Shown: piece after piece, positions 52,016-61,688 of the stretch
How positions within the stretch are numbered: position 1 is the stretch's first letter
Layout of the letters: every line of letters starts with the position of its first letter
From: Streptomyces sp. CNQ-509
GTDB lineage: Bacteria; Actinomycetota; Actinomycetes; Streptomycetales; Streptomycetaceae
DNA: 64,000 nt
Assembly: GCF_001011035.1 (NCBI RefSeq)
Contig: NZ_CP011492.1
Location: 558,001-622,000, forward strand
Direction of reading: 5' to 3'
Notes under the pieces: model-generated
Databases searched by the model: none
Told to the model about the DNA's origin: nothing
What the model saw: only the letters and a program-made list of their open reading frames with translations
Made by a program: the position numbers and the translations under genes

Positions 52016-52078
52016 TGTCGGCACGCGCGGGTCCGGCGAGGGTGGCGGCGAACCTTCCGCACACCTTCCGGAGGACGC

Positions 52079-53515
52079 ATGCGCGAGGAGAACGCCACCC
52101 CGAGACCAGGCGATTCCGACGACGGCTACTCCCGCCGTTCGGTTCTGCGCTCGGCGGGCATCGCCGGTGCAGGGCTCGGCCTGGGGGCCTTCGGCGCCTC
52201 CCAGGCCCAGGCGGCAGACGCGGGCGCGGCCGGTGAAGCCGCGGCGCCGGCCGTGCCGCCGCGGCGGGGCAGGACGATGATCGGCGTGCCCTTCGAGACC
52301 CACACCACCGTGCGGGTCGGGATCGTGGGCCTCGGCAACCGCGGCGGCGGCATGATCGACCTGTTCCTGGCCCAGCCGGGCGTCCGGGTGACCGCGCTGT
52401 GCGACCCGGTCGTGGACAAGGTGGAGCGGGCCGCGAAGAAGGTCGTCGCCGCCGGCCAGCCGGCGCCCGCCACGTACACCAAGGGCGACCACGACTTCGA
52501 GCAGCTCTGCGCCCGCGGCGACATCGACTTCGTCTACGTCGCCACCCCCTGGGACTGGCACTTCGAGATGGCCAAGGCGGCCATGACGAACGGCAAGCAC
52601 GTCGGTGTCGAGTGCCCCATCGCGATGACCGTGAAGGAGCTGTGGGACCTCGTCGACCTGTCCGAGCGCACCCGCAGGCACTGCATGCAGTTGGAGAACT
52701 GCGCGTACGGCAAGAACGAGATGCGGGTGCTGCGCATGGCGCACGCCGGGCTCTTCGGCGAACTGCTGCACGCCGCCGGCGCGTACAACCACGACCTGCG
52801 CGGGCTGATGTTCGACCCCGACTACTACGAGGGCCCGTGGCGCCGGCTGTGGCACACCCGGCTGCGCGGCGACCTCTACCCCAACCACGGCTTCGGCCCG
52901 ACGGCCAACTACATGGACGTCAACCGCGGCGACCGCGTCACGCAGATCTCCAGCTTCGGCACCCCGGCCCTGGGCCTCGCCGAGTACCGCGAGGAGCACA
53001 TGCCCGCCGGCGACCCGAGCTGGAAGGAGACGTACATCGGCAGCGACCGCACCTTCAGCGTGCTGCAGACGGCCAGGGGCCGCGTCATCCGGCTGGAGCA
53101 CGACGTCTCCACCCCGCACCCGTACAGCCGGATCAACTCCCTCGGCGGCACGAAGGGCGTCTTCGAGGACTACGAGCCGCGCATCTACCTGGAGCCGATG
53201 CACACCGACGACCGGTGGCACAGCTTCGCGGACTTCGCGGAGTACGACCACTGGCTGTGGAAGGAGCACTCCAACCCGCCCGGCGGCCACGGCGGCATGG
53301 ACTACATCATGATCTTCCGGCTGATGCAGTGCATGCGCCTCGGCCTGGTCCCGGACTTCGACGTCTACGACGCCGTGACCTGGACCGCGCCGGTGCCGCT
53401 CAGCCACGAGTCGATCAAGGCGGGCGGCAGGCCGCAGCAGATCCCGGACTTCACCCGCGGCGGGTGGAAGGACAAGCGCTCCGGCGTCGACTCGGAGAAG
53501 CCCGACGAGGCGTGA
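52079..53515 (+). CDS. TAT-exported Gfo/Idh/MocA-type enzyme, GH109-like (alpha-N-acetylgalactosaminidase)
   Basis: The 478-residue protein has a twin-arginine signal ([11 protein letters not shown], residues 18-28, hydrophobic to about 46). The Rossmann nucleotide motif [12 protein letters not shown] lies near 80. Features of family GH109 follow: [18 protein letters not shown] (near 150), [17 protein letters not shown] (near 174), [13 protein letters not shown] (near 235) and [15 protein letters not shown] (near 267). GH109 enzymes use a tightly held NAD+ to cleave alpha-GalNAc, and export of a folded, NAD-loaded protein by TAT fits. ATG at 52079 follows GGAGGA. A dre-like site lies upstream. 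Substrate is inferred from the family. Confidence 0.85.
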   Translation: MREENATPRPGDSDDGYSRRSVLRSAGIAGAGLGLGAFGASQAQAADAGAAGEAAAPAVPPRRGRTMIGVPFETHTTVRVGIVGLGNRGGGMIDLFLAQPGVRVTALCDPVVDKVERAAKKVVAAGQPAPATYTKGDHDFEQLCARGDIDFVYVATPWDWHFEMAKAAMTNGKHVGVECPIAMTVKELWDLVDLSERTRRHCMQLENCAYGKNEMRVLRMAHAGLFGELLHAAGAYNHDLRGLMFDPDYYEGPWRRLWHTRLRGDLYPNHGFGPTANYMDVNRGDRVTQISSFGTPALGLAEYREEHMPAGDPSWKETYIGSDRTFSVLQTARGRVIRLEHDVSTPHPYSRINSLGGTKGVFEDYEPRIYLEPMHTDDRWHSFADFAEYDHWLWKEHSNPPGGHGGMDYIMIFRLMQCMRLGLVPDFDVYDAVTWTAPVPLSHESIKAGGRPQQIPDFTRGGWKDKRSGVDSEKPDEA

Positions 53516-53547
53516 GCGCCGGCTTACGGCCGCGGCGCGGCGCGCCG

Positions 53548-54306
53548 CTAGCCGGCCAGGGAGGCCCGGTCGCCCATCACGGCGACCGGGTCCTTCCGCG
53601 GGTCCAGGGTGCGCAGCAGCGTCGTCATCCCGGACTTGGAGATGCTGACGCACCCGGACGTGCCGCTGCCGTGGTCCATGTGGAACCAGATCGAGCCGCC
53701 CTTCCCCTGCCCCTGCGGGCGCGTCGGGTCGAGCGGCGAGGTGCCCCGCACGCGGTTGTAGTCGATGGCGATGACGAGGTCGAAGTCGTTCCAGTGCGTC
53801 TCGGGCCAGTAGTGGGGCGCGGCGAAGGCCGGGCTCTGCAGGTACGGGAGCTTCGCGCCCGGGTCGGCGAGGACGCCGCCGGCGTCGGAGAGCGTGAACA
53901 CCCCCACGGGGCTGCGCTTGTCGCCCTCGCGGTGGTCGGGGGTCCAGCCCCTCTTGCCGTTGTGCGCGGGCCAGCTCTCCCGGCGCTGCCAGTCCCCGCC
54001 GCGCTTCTCGTAGAGGACGACGGTGGCGTCGGCGGAGTCGGGGCCCTCGCCGTAGACGGCGACGGCCTGGCGGGAGTCCGCGGGCACCTTCCCGTTCAGC
54101 CGGGCGCCGACGCCGGGGATGTCGCCGGGCGGGGTGCCCGGCGACGCGCTCGCGTCGCCGGTGGGCGCGGCCTTGCCCGTACCGCCCGTACCCCCGCCGT
54201 CACCGCCGTCGCCGCCCGAAGTGCCGCAGCCGGCCAGCAGAATCAGCCCCACCGCCGCGGCGGCCGTCCGGCGCGGCAGCCGCCCGCTCGTCCCGTACGC
54301 ACGCAT
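53548..54306 (-). CDS. L,D-transpeptidase-like (YkuD) lipoprotein
   Basis: The 252-residue protein has a lipoprotein signal with lipobox L-A-G-C (Cys near residue 26). A long Gly/Ser/Thr-rich linker follows, then a YkuD-type catalytic domain: GDKRSPVGVFTLSDAGG (near 126), a central VIAIDYNR strand and the active-site motif HMDHGSGTSGCVSIS (His near 211, Cys near 221). The ATG at 54306 is chosen because upstream sequence is noise. It would act on peptidoglycan stem peptides or as an uncharacterised relative at the outer face of the membrane. It converges with the GH109-like gene. Confidence 0.88.
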   Translation of the reverse strand: MRAYGTSGRLPRRTAAAAVGLILLAGCGTSGGDGGDGGGTGGTGKAAPTGDASASPGTPPGDIPGVGARLNGKVPADSRQAVAVYGEGPDSADATVVLYEKRGGDWQRRESWPAHNGKRGWTPDHREGDKRSPVGVFTLSDAGGVLADPGAKLPYLQSPAFAAPHYWPETHWNDFDLVIAIDYNRVRGTSPLDPTRPQGQGKGGSIWFHMDHGSGTSGCVSISKSGMTTLLRTLDPRKDPVAVMGDRASLAG

Positions 54307-54467
54307 ACACCCATCGTCACACGCCGCGTCCCGCGCCCTCCCGGGCGGGCCCCCGCGGGCCGTGGCGCGATGGCCACGGCGCGGGGGGAAAACCGGTTGA
54401 AAACCCGCCCGCAAACCGCCAGCCTTGCACGGCTCACCCACACCCGAGACGACCATTTTGGGATGCC

Positions 54468-56315
54468 ATGCAGTTGCGCGACCTGCCGCACACGGACCCC
54501 GGTGAACCCGACGTCCGATCCGGCCGCCACTTCCTCGTCTGGCTCGGCCGCATGCAGCTCGGCGGCCAGGTGGCCGCGCTCCTCTGGGGCCTGGTGTGGA
54601 TGCTGCCCCTCGGCGCGATGCCGCTGGCCGTGGGCATGGCCGTGCAGGCGGTCGTGGACCGGAACGGCGGGCGGCTCGCGGTCGCCGGCGCGCTGCTGAT
54701 CGCGTTCGGCGCGCTGATGGCGCTCGGCGACAGCATGCTGCACCGCGCGGCCGTCACCAACTGGATCACCGCCGCTTCCCGGGTCCAGCAGTTGCTGGCC
54801 CGCAAGGCCGCCGACCTGGGCTCGATCCTCACCCGGCGGGTGGCGGCCGGCGAGGTGGTCGCGGTGAGCACGGGCGACGTGGAGAAGATCGGCTGGTTCG
54901 TCGAGTCGTTCTCGCGGTTCACCGCCGCGCTGTTCACCGCCCTCGCCGTCACGGCGGGCCTCGTCGTCTACGCGCCGGAGCTGGGCCTCCTCGTCGCCGT
55001 CGCGCTGCCCGTGCTGGCGCTCGCGCCGCTGCCGCTGCTGCCGTACGCCACCCGCCGCGCCGACGACCAGCGGGCCAAGGCCGGCCGGGCGACCGAGCTG
55101 GCCGCGGACACCGTGGCGGGGCTGCGGGTGCTGCGCGGCATCGGCGGCGAGGAGCTGTTCCTCGACCGCTACCGGGAGGCGTCGCAGAAGGTGCGGACCG
55201 CGGCGGTGCGCAGCGCGCGGATGTGGGCGCTGATCCACGCCGTGCAGGTGGCGCTGCCGGGGGTGCTGCTGGTGGTCGTCGTCGGGCACGGGGCGGGGCT
55301 CGCGCGGAACGGGACGATCACGGTCGGCGAGCTGGTCACGGTCTACGGGGCGGTGACGTTCCTGCTCTTCCCGATGCATCACTTCGCCGAGCTGGCGATG
55401 GCGTACTCCTTCTCCCGTCCCTCCGCCAAGCGCGCCGCCCGGGTCCTCGGGCTCGCCCGCACCACGACCGGCGGCACCGGCACCGACCACGGCCCGCTCG
55501 GCGGCGAGCTGCACGACCCGGCGACCGGGCTGCGCGCCGCGGCCGGCCGGATGACCGCCGTGGTGTGCGGCGACCCGGACGCCGCGGGGCGGCTCGCCGA
55601 CCGGCTCGGCGGGCACCCGGCGGAGCCGGGCGAGCTGCCGTCGGTGCGGCTCGGCGGCGTGGAGCTGGACGACGTGCCGCTCGCGGGGGCGCGGGCGGCG
55701 GTGCTGGTGCAGGACAAGGACCCGATGCTGCTGTCCGGGACGCTGGCCGACCTGCTGGACGTACCCGCGTCGGGATCGGTCAAGCCCGCCGCCGCGCTGG
55801 CCGCCGCGCAGTGCGGCGACGTGCTCACCGCGCTGGCGCAGGCGGCGGCCGCGGCGCCGGACGGCGACGGGGCGCCGATGGGCGCGCCGATGGGCGCGCC
55901 GATCACCGAGCGCGGCCGGTCGCTCTCCGGCGGCCAGCGCCAGCGGCTGGCACTGGCGCGGTCGCTGGTGGCCGACCCGGAGGTGCTGGTGCTGGACGAG
56001 CCGACGTCGGCGGTCGACTCGCACACCGAGGCGCGTATCGCCGAGAGCCTGCGGGAGATCCGCGCGGGACGTACGACGGTGGTGTTCACCTCCAGCCCGC
56101 TGCTGCTGGACCGGGCGGACACGGTGGTGTTCGTGCAGGACGGCACGGTGCTGGCCGAGGGGCCGCACCGCGAACTGCTCCACGGCGACGTCGCGTACCG
56201 CACCGTGGTCACCCGGGAGACGGACGGCGAGAAGCAGGCCGGCCGCGTACCGGAAGGCGATCCTGCCGTACGCGGCGAGGGCGGCGTGCCGCAGATGATG
56301 GAGGAGACCGCATGA
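54468..56315 (+). CDS. ABC exporter subunit A with degenerate Walker A
   Basis: The 615-residue half-transporter has six membrane helices (about residues 30-310) and an unusual ATPase domain. Where Walker A should be it reads VVCGDPDAAGRLADRL (near 364), without the G-K-S/T. The signature LSGGQRQRLALARSL (near 486) and Walker B VLVLDEPTSAVDS are canonical, but the H-loop His is replaced (VVFTSSPLLL). A short Gly-Ala-Pro-Met repeat (GAPMGAPMGAPI) precedes the signature. These losses are complementary to those in subunit B. The stop overlaps the subunit B start (ATGA). Cargo is unknown. Confidence 0.92.
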   Translation: MQLRDLPHTDPGEPDVRSGRHFLVWLGRMQLGGQVAALLWGLVWMLPLGAMPLAVGMAVQAVVDRNGGRLAVAGALLIAFGALMALGDSMLHRAAVTNWITAASRVQQLLARKAADLGSILTRRVAAGEVVAVSTGDVEKIGWFVESFSRFTAALFTALAVTAGLVVYAPELGLLVAVALPVLALAPLPLLPYATRRADDQRAKAGRATELAADTVAGLRVLRGIGGEELFLDRYREASQKVRTAAVRSARMWALIHAVQVALPGVLLVVVVGHGAGLARNGTITVGELVTVYGAVTFLLFPMHHFAELAMAYSFSRPSAKRAARVLGLARTTTGGTGTDHGPLGGELHDPATGLRAAAGRMTAVVCGDPDAAGRLADRLGGHPAEPGELPSVRLGGVELDDVPLAGARAAVLVQDKDPMLLSGTLADLLDVPASGSVKPAAALAAAQCGDVLTALAQAAAAAPDGDGAPMGAPMGAPITERGRSLSGGQRQRLALARSLVADPEVLVLDEPTSAVDSHTEARIAESLREIRAGRTTVVFTSSPLLLDRADTVVFVQDGTVLAEGPHRELLHGDVAYRTVVTRETDGEKQAGRVPEGDPAVRGEGGVPQMMEETA

Positions 56316-58093
56316 TCGGCGTGCGACCGCCGGAGTACGACCCGGCCGCGCCGCGCACCGCGACCACCCTGCCGGTGGGCGCTCCCGCGACCGTGCGCGG
56401 CTACGTGGCGGAGCTGCTGCGCCGGCACCGGACGGCATTCCTACTGCTGATCGCCGTCAACGCGATCGCCGTCATCGCCTCCATGGCCGGCCCGTACCTG
56501 CTGGGCGGACTGGTCGAGGACCTGTCCGCGGGGGTCGAGGACCTCCCTCTGACGCGCGCGGTGGTGCTGTTCTCGATCGCGCTGGCGATCCAGGCGGTCT
56601 TCATCCGGCTGGTGCGGCTGCGCGGCGCGATGCTGGGCGAGCGGATGCTCGCGGACCTGCGCGAGGACTTCCTCGTGCGGTCCGTGGGCCTGCCCCCGGG
56701 CGTACTGGAGCGGGCCGGGACCGGCGATCTGCTGTCCCGTATCACCACGGACATCGACCGGCTGGCGAACGCGATGCGCGAGGCCGTGCCGCAGTTGACG
56801 ATCGCGGTGGTGTGGGTCGGGCTGGTGCTCGGCGGCATGGTGGTGATGGCGCCGCCGCTGGCGGTGGCGGTGGTGCTGGCCGCGCCGGTGCTGCTCGCGG
56901 GCTGCCGCTGGTACTTCAAGCGGGCGCCGAGCGCGTACCGCTCGGAGGCCGCGGGGTACGCCGCCGTGGCCGCGGCGCTCTCCGAGACGGTGGACGCGGG
57001 GCGCACGGTGGAGGCGCACCGGCTGGGCGCGCGCCGCGTCGCGCTCTCGGACCGGCGGGTGAAGGAATGGGTGGCGTGGGAGCGGTACACGCTCTATCTG
57101 CGCTGCATGTTCTTCCCTGTGTTCAACGCCACGCACGTCGTCGTGGTCGGCTCCGTGCTGCTGATCGGCGGCGCGTTCGTCTTCCAGGGCTGGATGAGCG
57201 TCGGCGAGCTGACGACGGGCGCGCTGCTCGCGCAGATGCTCACCGAGCCGGTGGGCATGATCCTGCGCTGGTACGACGAACTCCAGGTGGCCCAGGTGTC
57301 GCTGGCCCGGCTGGTGGGCGTACGGGACATCGAGGAGGAGCCCGGCGACGCGGCCGTGCGGCCCGGCGGCCGGGACGTCCACGCCGACGAGGTCCGCTTC
57401 GGCTACCGCGCGGGGGCGGACGTGCTGCACGGCGTCTCGCTGCGGTTGCGGCCGGGCAGCCGGCTGGCGCTGGTCGGGCCCTCGGGCGCGGGCAAGTCGA
57501 CGCTGGGGCGGCTGCTGGCCGGGATCTACTCGCCGCGGCGCGGCGAGATCCGGCTCGGCGGTGCGGAGCTGGCGCGGATGCCGGCCGAGCGGGTGCGCGA
57601 GCACGTGGCGCTGGTCAACCAGGAGCACCACGTCTTCGTCGGCTCGCTCCGCGACAACCTGCGCCTGGCGCGTACCGGGGCGAGCGACGCGGAGCTGTGG
57701 GCGGCGCTGGGCGCGGTCGACGCGGGCGAGTGGTCCCGGGCGCTGGACGACGGCCTCGACACCGAGGTCGGCTCGGGCGGCACGGCCCTCACCCCGGCGC
57801 AGGCGCAGCAGATCGCGCTCGCCCGGCTGGTGCTGGCCGACCCGCACACGCTGGTCCTCGACGAGGCGACGTCGCTGCTCGATCCGCGGGCGGCGCGGCA
57901 CCTGGAGCGGTCGCTGGCGAAGGTCCTGGACGGCCGCACGGTCGTGGCCATCGCCCACCGCCTGCACACCGCGCACGACGCGGACGTCATCGCGGTGGTC
58001 GAGGAGGGCCGCATCAGCGAACTCGGCAGCCACGACGAACTGGTCGCGGCAGACGGCGCCTACGCGGCCCTCTGGCGCTCCTGGCACGGCTGA
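56312..58093 (+). CDS. ABC exporter subunit B with degenerate signature motif
   Basis: The 593-residue partner of subunit A has six membrane helices and an ATPase domain with intact Walker A LVGPSGAGKSTLGRLL (near 389), Q-loop ALVNQEHHVF, Walker B TLVLDEATSLLD with catalytic Glu, and H-loop IAHRLHT. Its ABC signature is degenerate (LTPAQAQQIALARLV in place of LSGGQ). In the heterodimer, the one complete ATP site is made from B's Walker motifs and A's signature; the other site should not hydrolyse ATP. Start ATG overlaps the A stop by 4 bases. A bidirectional hairpin follows. Confidence 0.92.
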   Translation: MIGVRPPEYDPAAPRTATTLPVGAPATVRGYVAELLRRHRTAFLLLIAVNAIAVIASMAGPYLLGGLVEDLSAGVEDLPLTRAVVLFSIALAIQAVFIRLVRLRGAMLGERMLADLREDFLVRSVGLPPGVLERAGTGDLLSRITTDIDRLANAMREAVPQLTIAVVWVGLVLGGMVVMAPPLAVAVVLAAPVLLAGCRWYFKRAPSAYRSEAAGYAAVAAALSETVDAGRTVEAHRLGARRVALSDRRVKEWVAWERYTLYLRCMFFPVFNATHVVVVGSVLLIGGAFVFQGWMSVGELTTGALLAQMLTEPVGMILRWYDELQVAQVSLARLVGVRDIEEEPGDAAVRPGGRDVHADEVRFGYRAGADVLHGVSLRLRPGSRLALVGPSGAGKSTLGRLLAGIYSPRRGEIRLGGAELARMPAERVREHVALVNQEHHVFVGSLRDNLRLARTGASDAELWAALGAVDAGEWSRALDDGLDTEVGSGGTALTPAQAQQIALARLVLADPHTLVLDEATSLLDPRAARHLERSLAKVLDGRTVVAIAHRLHTAHDADVIAVVEEGRISELGSHDELVAADGAYAALWRSWHG

Positions 58094-58166
58094 CCTCCCG
58101 CCGGACGGTGTCCTGGACCGCGCGCCCCGGGTACGCCCCGTCCCTCGCGTCGCGGTCCCCTCGTCG

Positions 58167-58206
58167 CGCCCCGGCCGGCCACCCCTCCGTGGGCCCGGCC
58201 GGGGCG
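58167..58206. terminator. 12-bp perfect hairpin between convergent genes
   Basis: CGCCCCGGCCGG pairs perfectly with CCGGCCGGGGCG around a 16-base loop. It lies between the ABC exporter pair and the convergent YdjM-type gene and can end both transcripts. Confidence 0.75.
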
Positions 58207-58209
58207 TCG

Positions 58210-59004
58210 TCAGCCGATGACGCCCATCGCGGTGAGCCCGCCGACGGTGCCGGCGAGCATGAAGGCCGGCATCAGTATCTTCAGCTCGATCCAGCTTCCG
58301 GCGCGGAAGCGCATGAAGTCCGGCGGCCCGATCGGGTACCAGCGCCGGCGGCCCACCGGGATCGGCCACAGGACCGGGCAGCCGGAGACGGTGAGGGCGT
58401 CGCCGAGGTCGTGGACGAGGGCGCCGAGGACGATGGGCAGGCCCAGCCACAGGTACTCCTGGCCGGGCTCGGTGAAGAGCCAGTCGGAGCCGTTGCCGGG
58501 CCGGTCGAGGACGGCGGCGAGGATCCAGGCGCTGGTGGCGCCGAGGAGCCACACGAGGACGTCGCTGGAGACCCGGGCGGCACGCCACAGCAGGCCCTCG
58601 ATGGCCAGCACCATGTGGACGAAGAGGATCCCGAGGACCGCCCACCGGCCGCCGAGGACCGCGAGCGCGGAGAAGCCGGCGCCGACCAGGACCGCCCAGA
58701 GCCAGGTGTGCGTCAGGGTGCGGTGGCCGCCGGAGCGGCGGGGGTCGCCGCGTTTCTTCGTCGCCTTGTAGACACTGGCGGAGAGCTTGTCGATGACCTC
58801 GCAGAGGATGCGGGAGAGCGGGCCGAAGGCGCGGGAGATCGTCGCGGACTTGTGGTCCAGGTCCGGGGCGAGGGCCGCCCCGGCGCAGATGAGGGCGCCG
58901 ACGACGAGCACCGGCCAGGGCATCTCGTGGCCCGTCGCGGTGGCCGCCGCGCCCACCCCCAGCCACGCCGCCGCCCCGGAAAGCGAGTGCGCTGGACCCA
59001 TCAT
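58210..59004 (-). CDS. YdjM/DUF457-type membrane-bound metal-dependent hydrolase family protein
   Basis: The 264-residue membrane protein has the family's metal-site motifs: HSLSGAAAW at the N-terminus, APDLDHKSATIS (near 45), GGHRTLTHTWLWA (near 88-100) and ALVHDLGDALTVSG (near 194). About six hydrophobic segments separate them. The relatives of E. coli YdjM are called LexA-regulated inner-membrane hydrolases, but no activity is established. The ATG at 59004 (next to a second ATG at 59001) follows GGGGGAG. Its 3' end abuts the shared terminator with the ABC exporter. Confidence 0.85.
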   Translation of the reverse strand: MMGPAHSLSGAAAWLGVGAAATATGHEMPWPVLVVGALICAGAALAPDLDHKSATISRAFGPLSRILCEVIDKLSASVYKATKKRGDPRRSGGHRTLTHTWLWAVLVGAGFSALAVLGGRWAVLGILFVHMVLAIEGLLWRAARVSSDVLVWLLGATSAWILAAVLDRPGNGSDWLFTEPGQEYLWLGLPIVLGALVHDLGDALTVSGCPVLWPIPVGRRRWYPIGPPDFMRFRAGSWIELKILMPAFMLAGTVGGLTAMGVIG

Positions 59005-59152
59005 GAAAAACTCCCCCGCCCCTCGTCCGCCCGTGTGGTGAACGGCCGTTGGCCCCACAGGCTCCGCCCGTCGGCGGCACAGCCTAGCGTGGGTGATCTT
59101 CAGACGTACCGGGGGTTCACACTTCCGGGGCGGTGGAGGGCAGTATGGTCGG

Positions 59153-61681
59153 GTGACCCTTATCGATCAGATGCCGCCCACCGCCGACCCCGACGACCTC
59201 TTCGAGGCGTTCTCCTCCTGGACCGAGGAGCGGGGCATCTCCCTCTATCCGGCGCAGGAAGAGGCTCTGATCGAGGTCGTCTCCGGCTCGAACCTGATTC
59301 TGTCCACCCCCACCGGCTCCGGGAAGTCGCTGGTCGCGGCCGGTGCGCACTTCGCGGCGCTGGCCCGGGACGAGGTCTCGTTCTACACCGCGCCGATCAA
59401 AGCGCTGGTGTCGGAGAAGTTCTTCGACCTGTGCAAGATCTTCGGCACGGAGAACGTCGGCATGCTCACCGGCGACGCCTCCGTCAACGCCGACGCACCC
59501 GTCATCTGCTGCACCGCCGAGGTGCTGGCGTCCATCGCGCTGCGCGACGGCAAGGACGCCGACATCGGCCAGGTGGTGATGGACGAGTTCCACTTCTACG
59601 CCGAGCCGGACCGCGGCTGGGCGTGGCAGATCCCGCTGCTGGAGCTGCCACAGGCGCAGTTCGTGCTCATGTCCGCGACGCTCGGCGACGTCTCCCGCTT
59701 CGAGGAGGACCTGACCCGGCGCACCGGCCGGTCCACCTCGGTGGTCCGCTCGGCGACCCGGCCGGTCCCGCTGTCGTACGAGTACCGCACCACCCCGCTC
59801 ACCGAGACCCTCACGGAGCTGCTGGAGAACCGGCAGGCGCCCGTCTACATCGTGCACTTCACCCAGGCGCAGGCGGTGGAGCGGGCGCAGGCGCTGATGA
59901 GCATCAACATGTCGACCCGCGCGGAGAAGGACGAGATCGCCGCCCTCATCGGCAACTTCCGCTTCACCACCCGGTTCGGCAAGCAGCTCTCCCGCTACGT
60001 CCGGCACGGCATCGGCGTCCACCACGCCGGGATGCTGCCCAAGTACCGGCGGCTGGTGGAGAAGCTGGCGCAGGCCGGGCTGCTGAAGGTCATCTGCGGC
60101 ACCGACACCCTCGGCGTCGGCGTCAACGTGCCGATCCGCACGGTGCTGTTCACCGCGCTCACCAAGTACGACGGCAGCCGGGTGCGCACCCTGCGGGCCC
60201 GCGAGTTCCACCAGATCGCCGGCCGGGCCGGGCGGGCCGGCTTCGACACCTCGGGGCTGGTGGTGGCGCAGGCGCCGGAGCACGTCGTGGAGAACGAGAA
60301 GGCGCTCGCCAAGGCGGGCGACGATCCGAAGAAGCGCCGCAAGGTGGTGCGCAAGAAGCCGCCCGAGGGCTTCGTCAACTGGTCGCAGAACACCTTCGAG
60401 AAGCTCATCGCGGCCGATCCCGAACCGCTCACCTCCCGCTTCCGCGTCACCCACGCCATGCTGCTGTCCGTCATCGCCCGCCCGGGCAACGCCTTCACCG
60501 CCATGCGCCGGCTGCTGGAGGACAACCACGAGCCGCGCAAGAAGCAGCTCCGGCATATCCGCCGCGCCATCGCGATCTACCGCTCCCTCCTCGACGGCGG
60601 CGTGGTCGAGCAGCTCGACGAGCCGGACGCGCAGGGCCGCATCGTGCGGCTCACCGTCGACCTGCAGCAGGACTTCGCCCTCCAGCAGCCGCTGTCGACC
60701 TTCGCACTGGCGTCGTTCGACCTCCTCGACCCCGAGTCCCCCTCCTACGCGCTCGACATGGTCTCCGTCGTGGAGTCCACCCTCGACGACCCCCGGCAGA
60801 TCCTCGCCGCCCAGCAGAACAAGGCGCGCGGCGAGGCGGTCGCGGAGATGAAGGCGGACGGCGTCGAGTACGAGGAGCGGATGGAGCGGCTGATGGACAT
60901 CAGCTACCCCAAGCCGCTGGAGGAGCTGCTGTCCCACGCCTACGGGCTGTACCGCAAGAGCCACCCGTGGGTCGGTGACCACCCCCTCTCTCCCAAGTCG
61001 GTCATCCGTGACATGTACGAACGGGCCATGACCTTCGGCGAGTTCGTCTCCTTCTACGAGCTGGCGCGCACCGAGGGCATCGTGCTGCGCTACCTGGCCG
61101 GCGCGTACAAGGCGCTGGACCACACCGTTCCGGACGAGCGGAAGTCCGAGGACTTCGAGGACATCGTCGCCTGGCTCGGCGAGATGGTCCGCCAGGTCGA
61201 CTCCAGCCTGCTGGACGAGTGGGAGCAACTGGCCAACCCGGCGGAGGAGACCGCCGAGCAGGCCATGGAGCACGCCGACCAGGTGCGCCCGGTGACCGCC
61301 AACGCGCGCGCCTTCCGCGTCCTCGTGCGCAACGCGCTGTTCCGCCGGGTGGAGCTGGCGGCGCTCGACGACGCCGACGAACTCGGCGCGCTGGACGAGG
61401 AGTCCGGCTGGGACGCGGAGCGCTGGGGCGAGGCGCTGGACGCGTACTGGGAGGAGTACGAGGACATCGGCACCGGTCCCGACGCCCGCGGGCCGCGGCT
61501 GCTGCGGATCGAGGAGGACCCGGAGCACGCCCTCTGGCGTGTCCGCCAGACCTTCGCCGACCCGGAGGGCGACCACGACTGGGGCATCTCCGCGGAGGTG
61601 GACCTCACCGCCTCCGACGCCGAGGCCCAGGCCGTCCTCCGCGTCACCGACGTCGGCCCGCTGAGCCGGGCGGCCGGCTGA
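59153..61681 (+). CDS. Ski2-like DEAD/DEAH-box helicase (DUF3516-type)
   Basis: The 842-residue helicase has motif I TPTGSGKS (near residue 47), motif Ia APIKALVSEK, motif II DEFH (near 143), motif III SATL (near 172), and a C-terminal helicase core with GIGVHHAGMLPKYR (near 284), GTDTLGVGVNVPIRTV and motif VI HQIAGRAGRAGF (near 352). A long helical C-terminal region resembles DUF3516, found in actinobacterial RNA helicases. GTG at 59153 (VTLIDQMPPTADPDDLFEAF) is preferred to a start 20 codons upstream because that extension reads as noise and relatives begin here. It may unwind structured RNA; no partner genes adjoin. Confidence 0.93.
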   Translation: MTLIDQMPPTADPDDLFEAFSSWTEERGISLYPAQEEALIEVVSGSNLILSTPTGSGKSLVAAGAHFAALARDEVSFYTAPIKALVSEKFFDLCKIFGTENVGMLTGDASVNADAPVICCTAEVLASIALRDGKDADIGQVVMDEFHFYAEPDRGWAWQIPLLELPQAQFVLMSATLGDVSRFEEDLTRRTGRSTSVVRSATRPVPLSYEYRTTPLTETLTELLENRQAPVYIVHFTQAQAVERAQALMSINMSTRAEKDEIAALIGNFRFTTRFGKQLSRYVRHGIGVHHAGMLPKYRRLVEKLAQAGLLKVICGTDTLGVGVNVPIRTVLFTALTKYDGSRVRTLRAREFHQIAGRAGRAGFDTSGLVVAQAPEHVVENEKALAKAGDDPKKRRKVVRKKPPEGFVNWSQNTFEKLIAADPEPLTSRFRVTHAMLLSVIARPGNAFTAMRRLLEDNHEPRKKQLRHIRRAIAIYRSLLDGGVVEQLDEPDAQGRIVRLTVDLQQDFALQQPLSTFALASFDLLDPESPSYALDMVSVVESTLDDPRQILAAQQNKARGEAVAEMKADGVEYEERMERLMDISYPKPLEELLSHAYGLYRKSHPWVGDHPLSPKSVIRDMYERAMTFGEFVSFYELARTEGIVLRYLAGAYKALDHTVPDERKSEDFEDIVAWLGEMVRQVDSSLLDEWEQLANPAEETAEQAMEHADQVRPVTANARAFRVLVRNALFRRVELAALDDADELGALDEESGWDAERWGEALDAYWEEYEDIGTGPDARGPRLLRIEEDPEHALWRVRQTFADPEGDHDWGISAEVDLTASDAEAQAVLRVTDVGPLSRAAG

Positions 61682-61688
61682 CCTGCCG

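Noticed and set aside
48495..52064. A very long open frame on the minus strand opposite marR and the FAD/Fe-S oxidoreductase
   Set aside because: Its codons are low-G+C at the third position and Arg/Gly/Val-rich noise; the plus strand encodes clear ferredoxin and FAD motifs.
53516..53570. GCCGGCT/AGCCGGC inverted repeat as a terminator between the GH109-like and L,D-transpeptidase-like genes
   Set aside because: Arms are only 7 bp with a long G/C loop and overlap the end of the transpeptidase gene; too weak to list.
55876..55912. Short repeat of GCGCCGATGG units in the ABC subunit A gene as a possible phase-variation tract
   Set aside because: The unit is a multiple of three in effect and keeps frame, encoding GAPM repeats; it cannot switch the gene off by slippage of whole units.
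54243..56438. Long minus-strand frames opposite the ABC exporter pair
   Set aside because: They are His/Arg/Gln-rich shadows of a coupled pair with intact ABC motifs on the plus strand.
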